Shown: piece by piece, positions 24,672 to 33,450 of the stretch
How the letters are laid out: each line of letters starts with the position of its first letter
Numbering within the stretch: position 1 is the first letter of the stretch
DNA from: Pseudalkalibacillus hwajinpoensis
GTDB taxonomy: Bacteria > Bacillota > Bacilli > Bacillales > Guptibacillaceae
Assembly (NCBI RefSeq): GCF_039851965.1
Contig: NZ_CP156674.1
Coordinates: forward strand, 2,666,001-2,730,000
DNA: 64,000 nt
Direction: 5' to 3'
Notes under the pieces: model-generated
The model's input: only the letters and a program-made list of their open reading frames with translations
What the model was told of the DNA's origin: nothing
Database searches by the model: none
Program-made: the position numbers and the translations under genes

Positions 24672-26189
24672 TTATGAAGCTAAATGTTCATCTTCCTTTT
24701 CCTCTGCTTTCTTGCCGAGTTTTCCTTTAATAATAGGAAGCGTTAGTGATAAAAGAGAGATAATAAGGAGCACAACGGTAACTGTGCTATCAAAGAAAGT
24801 TGCATAGCTTCCATTGGAAATTGTTAAAGCTTGACGGAACGACTGCTCCATCATTCCACCAAGGATAAAGGCAAGAATAAGTGGCGCTGCGGGAAAGTTA
24901 AGGATTCTCATAATAAAGCCAATCACTCCGAAAGCGAGCAGCAGGTAAAGATCGAAGGTACTGAAGCTTACCCCGTATACTCCGATCATACAAAAGATAA
25001 TTACAAGTGAGATGAGAAGCGCTTTTGGAATATATAAGATACGAGCGATAAACGGAATCAGCGGCAGGTTCAAGACGAGTAAGAAAATATTACCGAGATA
25101 CATACTTGCGATTACTCCCCAGAATACATCGGGGTGATCGGTAAGCATTAATGGCCCTGGCTGAACCCCAACGACTAGGAGGGCACCAAGTAGAACAGCT
25201 GTCGTTCCGGAACCAGGAATACCAAGAGTTAATAGTGGTACGAAAGCTCCGCTCGTTGCAGCGTTATTAGATGTTTCTGGTGCGGCAAGTCCTTTGATGT
25301 TCCCTTTTCCAAACGATGAGGGATCCTTTGATATTTTTTTCTCAGTAATATAAGACATAAAGGAGGCAATTGTCGCGCCAGCGCCTGGAAGTACGCCTAG
25401 GATAAATCCGAGCACAGAATGTCGGGCGATCGGTCCTGAGATTTCCTTTGCTTCCTTCCTAGTAATTCTTAATGAACCGACGTTAGAGTTGCCATCCATC
25501 ATTTTTGATTTTCTAGACAGGATCAAGGAACATACTTCAGCGAGTGCGAAGAGTCCAAGAGCAATAATCAGAAAATCGATTCCTTCAAGAAGGTTCGGAT
25601 TACCGAACGTAAAGCGCTGTGTACCTGTCTGTTGGTCAACGCCGATTGTTGCAATCATTAAACCAATTGTTGCGGAAATTAGTGCTTTTACAGTTGAACC
25701 CTCCGATAAGCTTGCAATGGCAGTAAGTCCCAGTAACATGAGTGCAAAATACTCAGTTGGACCGAATGAAACGGCGAAGCTTGCCATTACAGGCGCCACT
25801 AGCATGAGGGCGACAACACTGACGGTTCCACCTGCAAAGGATGAGATGGCGGCAATCGCCAGGGCTTTGCCGGCGTGCCCCTGTTTGGCGAGTGGATACC
25901 CATCAAAGGAGGTCGCCACCGTTCCTGAAATACCAGGTGCATTTAATAAAATAGAAGAAGTCGATCCGCCAAATACCGCGCCATAATAAACACCCGCCAT
26001 TAGAATAAGGGCTGAAGCAGGATCCATGCCGTAGCTTAGCGGGATCATGATCGCAATGGCAGAGATAGGACCAAGTCCAGGGAGCATTCCAATTAGGGTA
26101 CCAGCTAAAACGCCGACAAAAACAAACAGGATGTTCTGAAATGTTAGAACGACCTGGAAACCATAAAGCATATTCGAAATCGTATCCAT
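24672..26189 (-). CDS. tctA: Tripartite tricarboxylate transporter, large subunit TctA
   Basis: The 505-residue membrane protein has TctA signatures: GTLIGMLPGLGPISAIAIMIP near the N-terminus, YYGAVFGGSTSSILLNAPG, and the mirrored GFILGVLPGAGATIASFMSY and PLLTLGIPGSGTTAVLLGAL in the second half. It forms the ion-coupled channel for citrate-like substrates with TctB. It follows tctB after 15 bases. The C-terminus is charged (KKAEEKEDEHLAS) and cytoplasmic. Confidence 0.92.
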   Translation of the reverse strand: MDTISNMLYGFQVVLTFQNILFVFVGVLAGTLIGMLPGLGPISAIAIMIPLSYGMDPASALILMAGVYYGAVFGGSTSSILLNAPGISGTVATSFDGYPLAKQGHAGKALAIAAISSFAGGTVSVVALMLVAPVMASFAVSFGPTEYFALMLLGLTAIASLSEGSTVKALISATIGLMIATIGVDQQTGTQRFTFGNPNLLEGIDFLIIALGLFALAEVCSLILSRKSKMMDGNSNVGSLRITRKEAKEISGPIARHSVLGFILGVLPGAGATIASFMSYITEKKISKDPSSFGKGNIKGLAAPETSNNAATSGAFVPLLTLGIPGSGTTAVLLGALLVVGVQPGPLMLTDHPDVFWGVIASMYLGNIFLLVLNLPLIPFIARILYIPKALLISLVIIFCMIGVYGVSFSTFDLYLLLAFGVIGFIMRILNFPAAPLILAFILGGMMEQSFRQALTISNGSYATFFDSTVTVVLLIISLLSLTLPIIKGKLGKKAEEKEDEHLAS

Positions 26190-26204
26190 GGTAAATCCTC
26201 CTTT

Positions 26205-26654
26205 CTAAAAGGGAAGTATGCCCTGCGGTAAATAAATTTGAAGCAAATAATTAAAAGAAAAATAAAGAACAAGTGTAAATCCAACTGAAACGGCGATCAG
26301 GGTTTTCCATTTCGTGTATCCGAGGATTCGTGATGTAACCAGTAAGAATAGGATTGTAACAACTACGAAACCGAGAAGTTCAAACAGTAAGATATAGATG
26401 AATATTAAACCTGCAACTGCAAGAAGCATCAACACTTCCTCTTTTTTGAGATCGCTCTTCTTCCTGTCTTCAATTGGGTTTTGAATGAAAAGAAAGATCG
26501 AAAGCACAACTAATATAAATCCAAGTCCTTTTGGTAGGGCATCAGCATCCACAATCGAATATGGGAAGGGTGGAATTTGAAAACTCAGGACGAGATATAA
26601 AATAGAGATAAGTAATAAACTAATAGCTACTTTACGTTCTACACTTGCTAACAT
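26205..26654 (-). CDS. tctB: Tripartite tricarboxylate transporter, small subunit TctB
   Basis: The 149-residue protein has four hydrophobic segments, as is usual for TctB, and little sequence conservation. It begins MLASVERKVAISLLLISILYL. The call rests largely on size, topology and position between the genes for the binding protein and TctA. It is separated from tctC by a perfect 14-bp-arm hairpin, which would lower its expression relative to the receptor. Confidence 0.85.
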   Translation of the reverse strand: MLASVERKVAISLLLISILYLVLSFQIPPFPYSIVDADALPKGLGFILVVLSIFLFIQNPIEDRKKSDLKKEEVLMLLAVAGLIFIYILLFELLGFVVVTILFLLVTSRILGYTKWKTLIAVSVGFTLVLYFSFNYLLQIYLPQGILPF

Positions 26655-26680
26655 TTCACCACACCTGCCTTTTATTGAAA

Positions 26681-26708
26681 CGAAAGGTCAGTAGCTACTG
26701 ACCTTTCG
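26681..26708 (-). terminator. Hairpin between tctC and tctB
   Basis: A perfect palindrome with 14-base arms (CGAAAGGTCAGTAG / CTACTGACCTTTCG) begins 8 bases after the tctC stop on the minus strand. The U tract is short, suggesting partial termination or RNA protection. Confidence 0.7.
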
Positions 26709-26716
26709 ACTCATCA

Positions 26717-27730
26717 TTATTTTGCTAATCCAACTTCACTCATAAGCTCTTCCATTGTTTCATATTCTTCATCAAGGAATTTCTTGAACTCTTCACCTGA
26801 CATATAGTTATCGTTCCACCCAAAGTTATCGCGCTGTGCCTTCCATTCATCTGTTTCCATCATGTCTTTTACGGCCTGCTCATAGAATGCGGCTGCTTCA
26901 GGATCCATATCCTTTGGTCCCATAATCCCTCTCCAGACTACAAATTGGTCATCGATTCCCTGTTCCTTAAGCGTTTGAAACTCTGAAACGGTTTCTCCTT
27001 CAAGTGGTTCTGGAGAAGTAATCGCAAGAACTTTTACTTTATCAGCACGAGCCTGTTCTGTTGCTTCGGCAAGACCCGTCGAGTACACATCAACTTTATT
27101 CCCAAGCAGCATGCTCATACCACTTCCATCCTGAGCAGATACATATTTAAGTTTCTTTATATCAACGCCAGCTGCCTTTACTGCTTTCACGAAGGCCATG
27201 TGATCCATACTTCCTGGTGCTGAGTCCCCGACAACTGATACGGATGTTGGATCCTCTTTAAGGGCTTCCACCAGATCATTCATGTTGTCATAAGGCGAAT
27301 TGGCTGGAACGACAAAGGCTGAGTAATCTGCGATGACACCAGCTATTGGTGTGAAGTCATTATGACCAAGTTTAGATTGGCCATTTAATGGGACGAACAG
27401 TATTGGAGGTGATGTCACAAAGAGGGTGTGATTACCTCCTTTTTTATCAACATATGACCAACCAACAGATCCACCGCCGCCTGGTTTGTTTGCAACAGCT
27501 ATGCGTTCATCAATCACGTTCTCTTGCTCCATTACTTTAGAAATTGTTCTTGCTGTTGTGTCCCATCCGCCACCTGCTCCTGCAGGTGCAATCATTTCAA
27601 TTGGTTTCTCAGGAGTCCATTCCCCATTACCTTCAGCAGAACTTTCCCCGGAACTTTCACTGCTTCCACATGCACTTAATACAAGTGCGCTTCCTAACAA
27701 AAGAGACATCAGCGTGTTCTTCTTTTTCAT
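26717..27730 (-). CDS. tctC: Tricarboxylate-binding lipoprotein TctC
   Basis: The 337-residue extracytoplasmic receptor has a lipoprotein signal (lipobox VLSAC, Cys21) and the TctC/Bug fold: PIEMIAPAGAGGGWDTTAR (about 40-58), NKPGGGGSVGW and VVGDSAPGSMDHM mid-protein. It binds a carboxylate for TctAB. I choose the second ATG (27730, MKKKNTL) because GAGAGGGG lies at proper distance; the ATG 21 bases upstream includes that RBS. It is the first gene of tctCBA, divergent from the murein-recycling genes. Confidence 0.9.
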   Translation of the reverse strand: MKKKNTLMSLLLGSALVLSACGSSESSGESSAEGNGEWTPEKPIEMIAPAGAGGGWDTTARTISKVMEQENVIDERIAVANKPGGGGSVGWSYVDKKGGNHTLFVTSPPILFVPLNGQSKLGHNDFTPIAGVIADYSAFVVPANSPYDNMNDLVEALKEDPTSVSVVGDSAPGSMDHMAFVKAVKAAGVDIKKLKYVSAQDGSGMSMLLGNKVDVYSTGLAEATEQARADKVKVLAITSPEPLEGETVSEFQTLKEQGIDDQFVVWRGIMGPKDMDPEAAAFYEQAVKDMMETDEWKAQRDNFGWNDNYMSGEEFKKFLDEEYETMEELMSEVGLAK

Positions 27731-27754
27731 CAAGTTAATAACCCCTCTCATTTA

Positions 27755-27769
27755 TGTAATCGCTCTCAA
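27755..27769 (-). promoter_or_regulatory. Possible cre site before tctC
   Basis: TTGAGAGCGATTACA on the minus strand fits the cre consensus WTGNAANCGNWNNCW with one mismatch (G for A at position 5). It would place citrate uptake under CcpA. Confidence 0.4.
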
Positions 27770-27876
27770 AACTTATAATCACAATATATCTCATCGTTGA
27801 CGAAATTTTAAGAAAACGGAAATAAGAAAGGTTTGTTCCTTTTTGTGCATTTTGTTCATAAAGTTTAGAGGGAAGG

Positions 27877-27940
27877 AAAGAGGGAGGAGGAGATAGGGGG
27901 TCAGACGAGTGTCTGACCCCCTATCTCCTCCTCCCTCTTT
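27877..27940. repeat. GTCAGAC-head hairpin, copy D
   Basis: A perfect 30-bp stem (arms 27877-27906 and 27911-27940) with loop GAGT. The left arm is all purine except near the head. Unlike copies A-C it lies between divergent genes (tctC and amiE), so gene termination alone does not explain it. The rest of the 27731-28177 spacer holds the two outward promoters. Confidence 0.9.
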
Positions 27941-28071
27941 CTGAAACAATCCTACATAAATTTAATGGTACAAACGTCACAATACTTCAAATTCATTCTA
28001 AAGACGCAGGAATAAGGTCACGGGAAATCCAACTTTTTACACCGATGCGTGACCAAAGTGGTATAGACGAC

Positions 28072-28124
28072 TATAATGGATGGGGTTAAACTTTAGAAAG
28101 AATATTCTGCATATTAAGAATATT
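28072..28124 (+). promoter_or_regulatory. amiE promoter with inverted-repeat operator
   Basis: A -10 TATAAT (28072-28077) is followed by the inverted repeat AATATTCT-N8-AGAATATT (28101-28124), about 15-20 bases past the expected start point, a good position for a repressor. The -35 is weak (GTGACC at 17 bp). The half-site TGGTATAGAC (28059-28068) in the spacer resembles one arm of a NagR-type site. Confidence 0.55.
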
Positions 28125-28177
28125 AAAGAGAAGGAGGCTTTGGTTCATTCGTTATTCAAAACAAAAAGGAGGGCAAT

Positions 28178-29857
28178 ATGAGGAAGAAAACGCTGTCGCT
28201 GCTGCTAACAACTGCACTTGGAACGTCATTATTAGCTCCCGGATCCGGATTAGCTGCTCCAGGTCCGACGATTGAAAAAGAGGGTAAGGTCAATACGCAT
28301 CAGTCTAGCAAAGGTCATCCGGTTTTTTCATGGGATAACCCAGGACCAACGTCGCCAGTTCTTCATCCAGGTTCTGTAAAAGGAGCTGGGATGCGGGAGG
28401 CGCCGCTAAACGAAATTGATAACGTTTTACAGGAGGCGATTGATGAACAGGTGATGCCTGGCGCCGTTACTTTCGTTGCAAGAAGAGGTCACATCGTGAA
28501 GGAAGAAGCCTACGGATACGCTGCTCAATACACGGATGGTGATTTTACGGAAATGGACGAGCCGATTCCAATGAGCGAGAACACGATTTTTGATCTTGCT
28601 TCTATTAGCAAGCTCTTCACGACAACAGCCGCAATGACACTTTATGAGGATGGGGAATTCAAGCTGGATGATCCTGTCGCGAAGTACATTCCAGAGTTCG
28701 CTGCAAATGGGAAAGAGAGTGTGACCATCGAGCAGCTAATGACACACACATCTGGTTTTAAACCATGGATTCCTCTCTATACTGTAGAAGGAAGTCGTGA
28801 AGACCGCCTGCAATATGTCTTCAACTATCCACTTCAATCGGAGCCAGGAACTGAGTATACATACAGCGATCTAAACATGATAACGCTTGGTGCCCTTGTT
28901 GAACGTTTATCCGGTATGCGCCTCGATGAGTATGTAAAACAGGAAATCACACAGCCTCTCGAAATGGATGACACGATGTACAATCCGCCTGAGAGCCTGA
29001 AAGAAAGGATTGCCGCAACCGAGTATCAGCCATGGACGAATAGAGGACTCGTTTGGGGTGAGGTTCATGATGAAAGTGCGTGGTCACTTGACGGTGTAGC
29101 AGGTCATGCGGGCGTGTTCTCTACAGCATCAGATTTAGCGAAATTTGCTCATATGTTCCTCATGGAAGGCCTCTATGGCGGAACGCGTATCCTGGAGTCA
29201 ACAACAGTAGAACTTTTAACTGAAAACCGTATTCCTCAGTTTCCTGGTGACGATCACGGGCTTGGTTGGGAGCTTCAGCAGGGATGGTTCATGGATGGGC
29301 TTTCTGAGAGTACGACCCTTGGTCACACAGGTTATACCGGTACATCTATTGTTGTGAGTCCAACAAACCAGACGATTGCAATTCTCTTAACAAACCGTGT
29401 GCATCCAACACGTGAGACCGTTTCAACCTCTCCTACTCGAAGGGAGTTTGCACGAAAAGTAGCAGATGCGATCCCAGTTGCGATGGATAAAAAAGCGGAT
29501 GCCTGGTTTGCCGGTTATGGCGATAATCAGTCGAAGCACCTAACAGCTGAAGTCGATGTTAAAGAAGAATCCACCCTTACTTTTGATACATGGTACCGGA
29601 TGGAGGCAGGCTATGACGTAGGGACGGTTGAAGTATCGGAGAATGGAAGTGAGTGGACTGAAGCCGCGATGCTCACAGGAAATAGCATGGACTGGGAGCA
29701 AGAGGAACTCACTCTACCAGCAGGCACTAAATTTATCCGCTTTACCTACAGCACGGACGGATCAGTTAACAAGCGCGGCTGGTATATCGATAACGTAGAA
29801 CTAAATGGAACGAATCTCAATGTGAATAGTGACAAATGGGTGCAACGCTCATATTAA
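28178..29857 (+). CDS. amiE: Secreted N-acetylmuramyl-L-alanine amidase, AmiE (YbbE) family, with C-terminal jelly-roll
   Basis: The 559-residue exported enzyme has a signal peptide (about 1-27), a linker, and a serine hydrolase domain with S142-I-S-K145, YSD as second motif and HTGYTGT near the C-terminal end of the catalytic part. AmiE releases the peptide from MurNAc in muropeptides so that the glycan can be degraded. An extra domain of about 100 residues (from ADAWFAGYGDN to the end, including RGWYIDNVELNG) looks like a beta-sandwich binding module. Position before nagZ and namZ matches B. subtilis ybbE-ybbD-ybbC content. The ATG has AAAGGAGGG. Confidence 0.85.
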   Translation: MRKKTLSLLLTTALGTSLLAPGSGLAAPGPTIEKEGKVNTHQSSKGHPVFSWDNPGPTSPVLHPGSVKGAGMREAPLNEIDNVLQEAIDEQVMPGAVTFVARRGHIVKEEAYGYAAQYTDGDFTEMDEPIPMSENTIFDLASISKLFTTTAAMTLYEDGEFKLDDPVAKYIPEFAANGKESVTIEQLMTHTSGFKPWIPLYTVEGSREDRLQYVFNYPLQSEPGTEYTYSDLNMITLGALVERLSGMRLDEYVKQEITQPLEMDDTMYNPPESLKERIAATEYQPWTNRGLVWGEVHDESAWSLDGVAGHAGVFSTASDLAKFAHMFLMEGLYGGTRILESTTVELLTENRIPQFPGDDHGLGWELQQGWFMDGLSESTTLGHTGYTGTSIVVSPTNQTIAILLTNRVHPTRETVSTSPTRREFARKVADAIPVAMDKKADAWFAGYGDNQSKHLTAEVDVKEESTLTFDTWYRMEAGYDVGTVEVSENGSEWTEAAMLTGNSMDWEQEELTLPAGTKFIRFTYSTDGSVNKRGWYIDNVELNGTNLNVNSDKWVQRSY

Positions 29858-29881
29858 TTTTTTAAACCAGGAGGGGTAGAA

Positions 29882-31978
29882 ATGGGAGTACGTAGCAAAC
29901 GGATCATTGTGGGATTACTTGCGTTACTTATGGTTTTCTCACAGGCGCTGTTAACACCGGGGAAAACAGCAGCTGAGAGCGATGGAACAGATTTGATTTT
30001 AATGGAAAATGTCCCTGAAGCGAGTCCGGAATTTGACGGAAAAACGATTACATTAAATGCCCTTCACATTTATGATGACGGTCATTTTATGAAAACGGAG
30101 CAAAACCTAAAATGGAAGTCATCAAATAAGAATGTGGCCACAGTTGACGATGACGGAAATGTAACGCTAACAGGCAAGCGTGGGCGTACATTTATTAGCG
30201 TTTCGGATGGATCAGATTCCGATCGAATTGCTCTTGATTACAAAGTAGATAAGTCGTCAAAGAAAGCTTCAAAGGCTTCTCTTATTAAGCAAAAAGGTGA
30301 GCAGTATGACATCATCCAAAACGCAATCAATGGCATGACGATTGAGGAAAAGGTTGGCCAGATGCTAATGCCTGATTATCGCAACTGGAACGGAAAAAAT
30401 GTCACGGAAATGCTTCCTGAAATTGAAGCACAGGTTAAGAAATACCATCTTGGCGGCGTCATTTTATTCAGAGAAAATGTAGTGACGACCGAACAAACAA
30501 CAAAACTTGTTTCTGATTATCAGGAGGCATCAGAGAAATACGGTTTATTAATGACAATTGATCAGGAAGGCGGAATCGTGACACGCCTTCAGTCTGGAAC
30601 AGATATGCCAGGTAACATGGCCCTTGGTGCAACACGTTCAGAAGAAATCGCACAAAATGTCGGCCATGCGATTGGTGAGGAACTTTCTTCACTTGGAATC
30701 AATATGAACTTTGCTCCAGTCATGGATGTGAACAACAATCCAGATAACCCAGTGATCGGGGTTCGTTCGTTTGGTGAAGACCCTGAGCTTGTTGCGAATC
30801 TTGGGATTGCGTACACGAAAGGGCTTCAAGAAACGGGCGTTGCTGCAACAGCAAAGCACTTCCCTGGCCATGGTGACACAGCGGTAGATTCACATCTCGG
30901 TCTTCCAGAAGTTCCACATGATAAAGAACGTCTAATGGAAGTAGAGCTCTATCCTTTTCAGCAGGCGATGGAAGCTGGAATCGACGCAATTATGACAGCT
31001 CATGTGACATTCCCGAAAATCGATGATACGAAAGTCATTTCACAAAAAGATGGCACTGAAATTTCACTGCCAGCAACGCTTTCCCACAAAGTACTTACAG
31101 AGCTCATGCGTGAGGAAATGGGTTATGAAGGTGTTATTACAACGGATGCTATGAACATGAGGGCGATTCAGGATCACTTTGGTGCTGTTGATGCAGCGAT
31201 TCGCGCTGTGAAAGCTGGTACAGATATCGTCTTGATGCCGGTTGGTCTTGCTGAAGTAGCTGGTGGATTGCTTGATGCGGTAGAAACAGGCGAAATTTCA
31301 GAGGAACGAATTGAAGCCTCTGTTGATCGGATCCTGACGTTAAAAGTAAAGCGCGGTGTGATTAAGTCTGAAAATCCTACGAGCTTAGACAATCAAATTC
31401 AGGAAGCGCTCGCAATGGTCGGATCTAAAGAGCATAAGGCGATTGAACAGGAAGCTGCAAACAAATCAATCACGCTTGTGAAAAATGAGAATGTGCTTCC
31501 GCTTGATGCAAAAAGCGACGAGCATGTTGTCGTTGTTGGCAGAAGCTTTGTTGAATCGCTTGGTGAAGCTGTGAAAGCTCAACATGCGAACACCACTGTA
31601 ATTGAAGTGAATTCAAGCTACGCGCTAACTGAAGAGCAGCAGAAGACGCTTGAATCAGCCGATCAAATTATCATCGGAACGTATACGTATAGCGTCGGCA
31701 CACGCTCACCTGAACACCCACAAATGGTGATGGTTGATAGCATTATGAATTCTACAGATGCAGACGTCATTGCTGTTGGTATTCGCAATCCATACGACAT
31801 CATGGCATATCCGAGTGTCGATAGCTACATTGCACAATATGGCTTTAGAACGGCAAGTTTTGAAGCGACAGCAGCAACGATATTTGGTGGGAATGCTCCT
31901 ACAGGTAAGTTGCCAATTACGATCCCAGGGGAAGATAGCGGGGTTCTATATAAATTTGGTCATGGATTAACGTATTAA
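29882..31978 (+). CDS. nagZ: Secreted beta-N-acetylglucosaminidase NagZ (GH3)
   Basis: The 698-residue protein has a signal peptide, a small Ig-like/BIG2-type module (about 40-122; KWKSSNKNVATVDDDGNVTL) and a full GH3 enzyme. IDQEGG (227-231) binds sugar, KHFPGHGDT starts at K325, the D336-S-H338 pair is the acid/base dyad typical of NagZ, and D422 in TTDAMN is the nucleophile. The C-terminal GH3 domain completes the Bacillus-type two-domain enzyme. It removes terminal GlcNAc from muropeptides outside the cell. It lies 24 bases after amiE and before namZ. Confidence 0.93.
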   Translation: MGVRSKRIIVGLLALLMVFSQALLTPGKTAAESDGTDLILMENVPEASPEFDGKTITLNALHIYDDGHFMKTEQNLKWKSSNKNVATVDDDGNVTLTGKRGRTFISVSDGSDSDRIALDYKVDKSSKKASKASLIKQKGEQYDIIQNAINGMTIEEKVGQMLMPDYRNWNGKNVTEMLPEIEAQVKKYHLGGVILFRENVVTTEQTTKLVSDYQEASEKYGLLMTIDQEGGIVTRLQSGTDMPGNMALGATRSEEIAQNVGHAIGEELSSLGINMNFAPVMDVNNNPDNPVIGVRSFGEDPELVANLGIAYTKGLQETGVAATAKHFPGHGDTAVDSHLGLPEVPHDKERLMEVELYPFQQAMEAGIDAIMTAHVTFPKIDDTKVISQKDGTEISLPATLSHKVLTELMREEMGYEGVITTDAMNMRAIQDHFGAVDAAIRAVKAGTDIVLMPVGLAEVAGGLLDAVETGEISEERIEASVDRILTLKVKRGVIKSENPTSLDNQIQEALAMVGSKEHKAIEQEAANKSITLVKNENVLPLDAKSDEHVVVVGRSFVESLGEAVKAQHANTTVIEVNSSYALTEEQQKTLESADQIIIGTYTYSVGTRSPEHPQMVMVDSIMNSTDADVIAVGIRNPYDIMAYPSVDSYIAQYGFRTASFEATAATIFGGNAPTGKLPITIPGEDSGVLYKFGHGLTY

Positions 31979-32029
31979 TTTTAGAAGCAGGGAAGAGTTT
32001 CTCTTCCCTGACAAACGGGGAGGTATACT

Positions 32030-33301
32030 ATGAAAAAGTGGTTGGTAATGGTGCTAACGTCTATTCTCGTCCTGTCGTCACTGTCGGTAGCGTTTGCTGA
32101 TAACAATGGAAAAGGTCATGCGTATGGTCACGATAAGAATAAGAAGAAATTTGAGCTTGGCGTTGAGGCCCTGCTAAATGATCAGAAAGAACTTATTGAA
32201 GGAAAGAACGTTGGTCTTATTACAAATCCAACTGGTGTTGATCAAGAGCTTACGAGTATTGTAGATTTACTTCACAATGATCCTGATGTGGAATTGAAAG
32301 CCTTATATGGTCCTGAACATGGGGTTCGAGGAAGTGCTCAGGCTGGAGAATATGTGGAATATTACATTGATGAAGAAACTGGGCTTCCTGTCTATAGTCT
32401 CTATGGAGCTACGAAAAAACCCACACCTGAAATGCTAGAAGGGATCGATGTGCTGCTATTCGATATCCAAGATGTGGGTACGCGTTTCTACACTTACATT
32501 TATACGATGGCTTACGCAATGGAAGCTGCAGAGGAAAATGACATTGAGTTTATTGTGCTCGATCGTCCAAATCCACTTGGTGGTGAAGCGGTTGAAGGTC
32601 CTGTCCTTAATGATGAGTATTCGTCATTTGTTGGAAAGTATGAAATTCCGCTTCGTCATGGGATGACGGTTGGAGAACTTGCGATGCTCTTTAATGAGGA
32701 GTTTGGCATCGGCGCTGATCTGACAGTAGTGGAAATGGATCACTGGAAGCGTGATATGTACTACAATGACACGCCACTTGAGTGGGTGCTTCCGTCTCCT
32801 AACATGCCAACGTTTGATACTGCACTTGTGTATCCAGGCGCGGCATTAATTGAAGGAACAAACGTGTCAGAAGGACGCGGGACAACAAAGCCATTTGAAT
32901 TGATCGGTGCTCCGTTCATCAATTCAACTGAGCTTGCAGCAGAGCTGAATGGTCTTGAACTTCCTGGAGTGGATTTCAGAGCCGCATCATTTACACCTTC
33001 TTTTTCAAAACATGCGGGTCAATTAACGCATGGGGTTCAAATTCATGTAACCGATCAGGAAGCTTTCAAGCCAGTTAAAACTGGTCTTAGTCTTGTGAAA
33101 ACAATCCATGACCTTTATCCAGAGGACTTCGAATTCCGCGCAGAAAACAGTGCGGGCGTTTCATTCTTTGACCTGCTAGTCGGAAATGGCTGGATTCGTG
33201 AAGCGATTGAAGAGGGACAAAGCGTAGAAGAAATGGAGCAACAGTGGCAGGAAGATTTGAACGAATTTAAGGAAGTAAGAGAGAACTACTTGCTTTACTA
33301 A
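32030..33301 (+). CDS. namZ: Exo-beta-N-acetylmuramidase NamZ (DUF1343)
   Basis: The 423-residue exported protein (signal peptide 1-23, ending VAFA) belongs to the DUF1343/GH171 family of B. subtilis YbbC. It shows GKNVGLITNPTGVD, the hallmark YGPEHGVRGSAQAG, FDIQDVGTRFYTYI, DRPNPLGG and PSPNMPTFDTALVYPG. NamZ cuts the terminal MurNAc from peptide-free glycan ends, so together with NagZ it yields monosaccharides. It ends the first transcription unit, with a 12-bp terminator stem directly after it. Confidence 0.93.
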   Translation: MKKWLVMVLTSILVLSSLSVAFADNNGKGHAYGHDKNKKKFELGVEALLNDQKELIEGKNVGLITNPTGVDQELTSIVDLLHNDPDVELKALYGPEHGVRGSAQAGEYVEYYIDEETGLPVYSLYGATKKPTPEMLEGIDVLLFDIQDVGTRFYTYIYTMAYAMEAAEENDIEFIVLDRPNPLGGEAVEGPVLNDEYSSFVGKYEIPLRHGMTVGELAMLFNEEFGIGADLTVVEMDHWKRDMYYNDTPLEWVLPSPNMPTFDTALVYPGAALIEGTNVSEGRGTTKPFELIGAPFINSTELAAELNGLELPGVDFRAASFTPSFSKHAGQLTHGVQIHVTDQEAFKPVKTGLSLVKTIHDLYPEDFEFRAENSAGVSFFDLLVGNGWIREAIEEGQSVEEMEQQWQEDLNEFKEVRENYLLY

Positions 33302-33312
33302 ATTGATTCTTT

Positions 33313-33346
33313 AGCACTTGTGACTAATGGTCACAAGTGCTTTTTC
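33313..33346 (+). terminator. Terminator after namZ
   Basis: Perfect 12-bp stem AGCACTTGTGAC / GTCACAAGTGCT with a 5-base loop followed by TTTTT. Confidence 0.92.
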
Positions 33347-33376
33347 AATAGAAATGTAATAAAACTTCAGAATAAG

Positions 33377-33426
33377 TATTTATTTAATAAATAAAACTTG
33401 ATACACTGGAATTAACTTATTAGAAA
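33377..33426 (+). promoter_or_regulatory. murR-operon promoter and palindrome
   Basis: The palindrome TATTTATT-T-AATAAATA (33377-33393) lies just before a candidate promoter TTGATA-N17-TAGAAA (33398-33426). It may be the MurR operator or simply an AT-rich UP element. Confidence 0.45.
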
Positions 33427-33450
33427 ATTCAAACGAAAGGAGGTTTATAA

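Noticed and set aside
28059..28068. NagR (YvoA) operator at TGGTATAGAC before amiE
   Set aside because: Only one arm of the palindromic consensus is convincing; mentioned as a half-site only.
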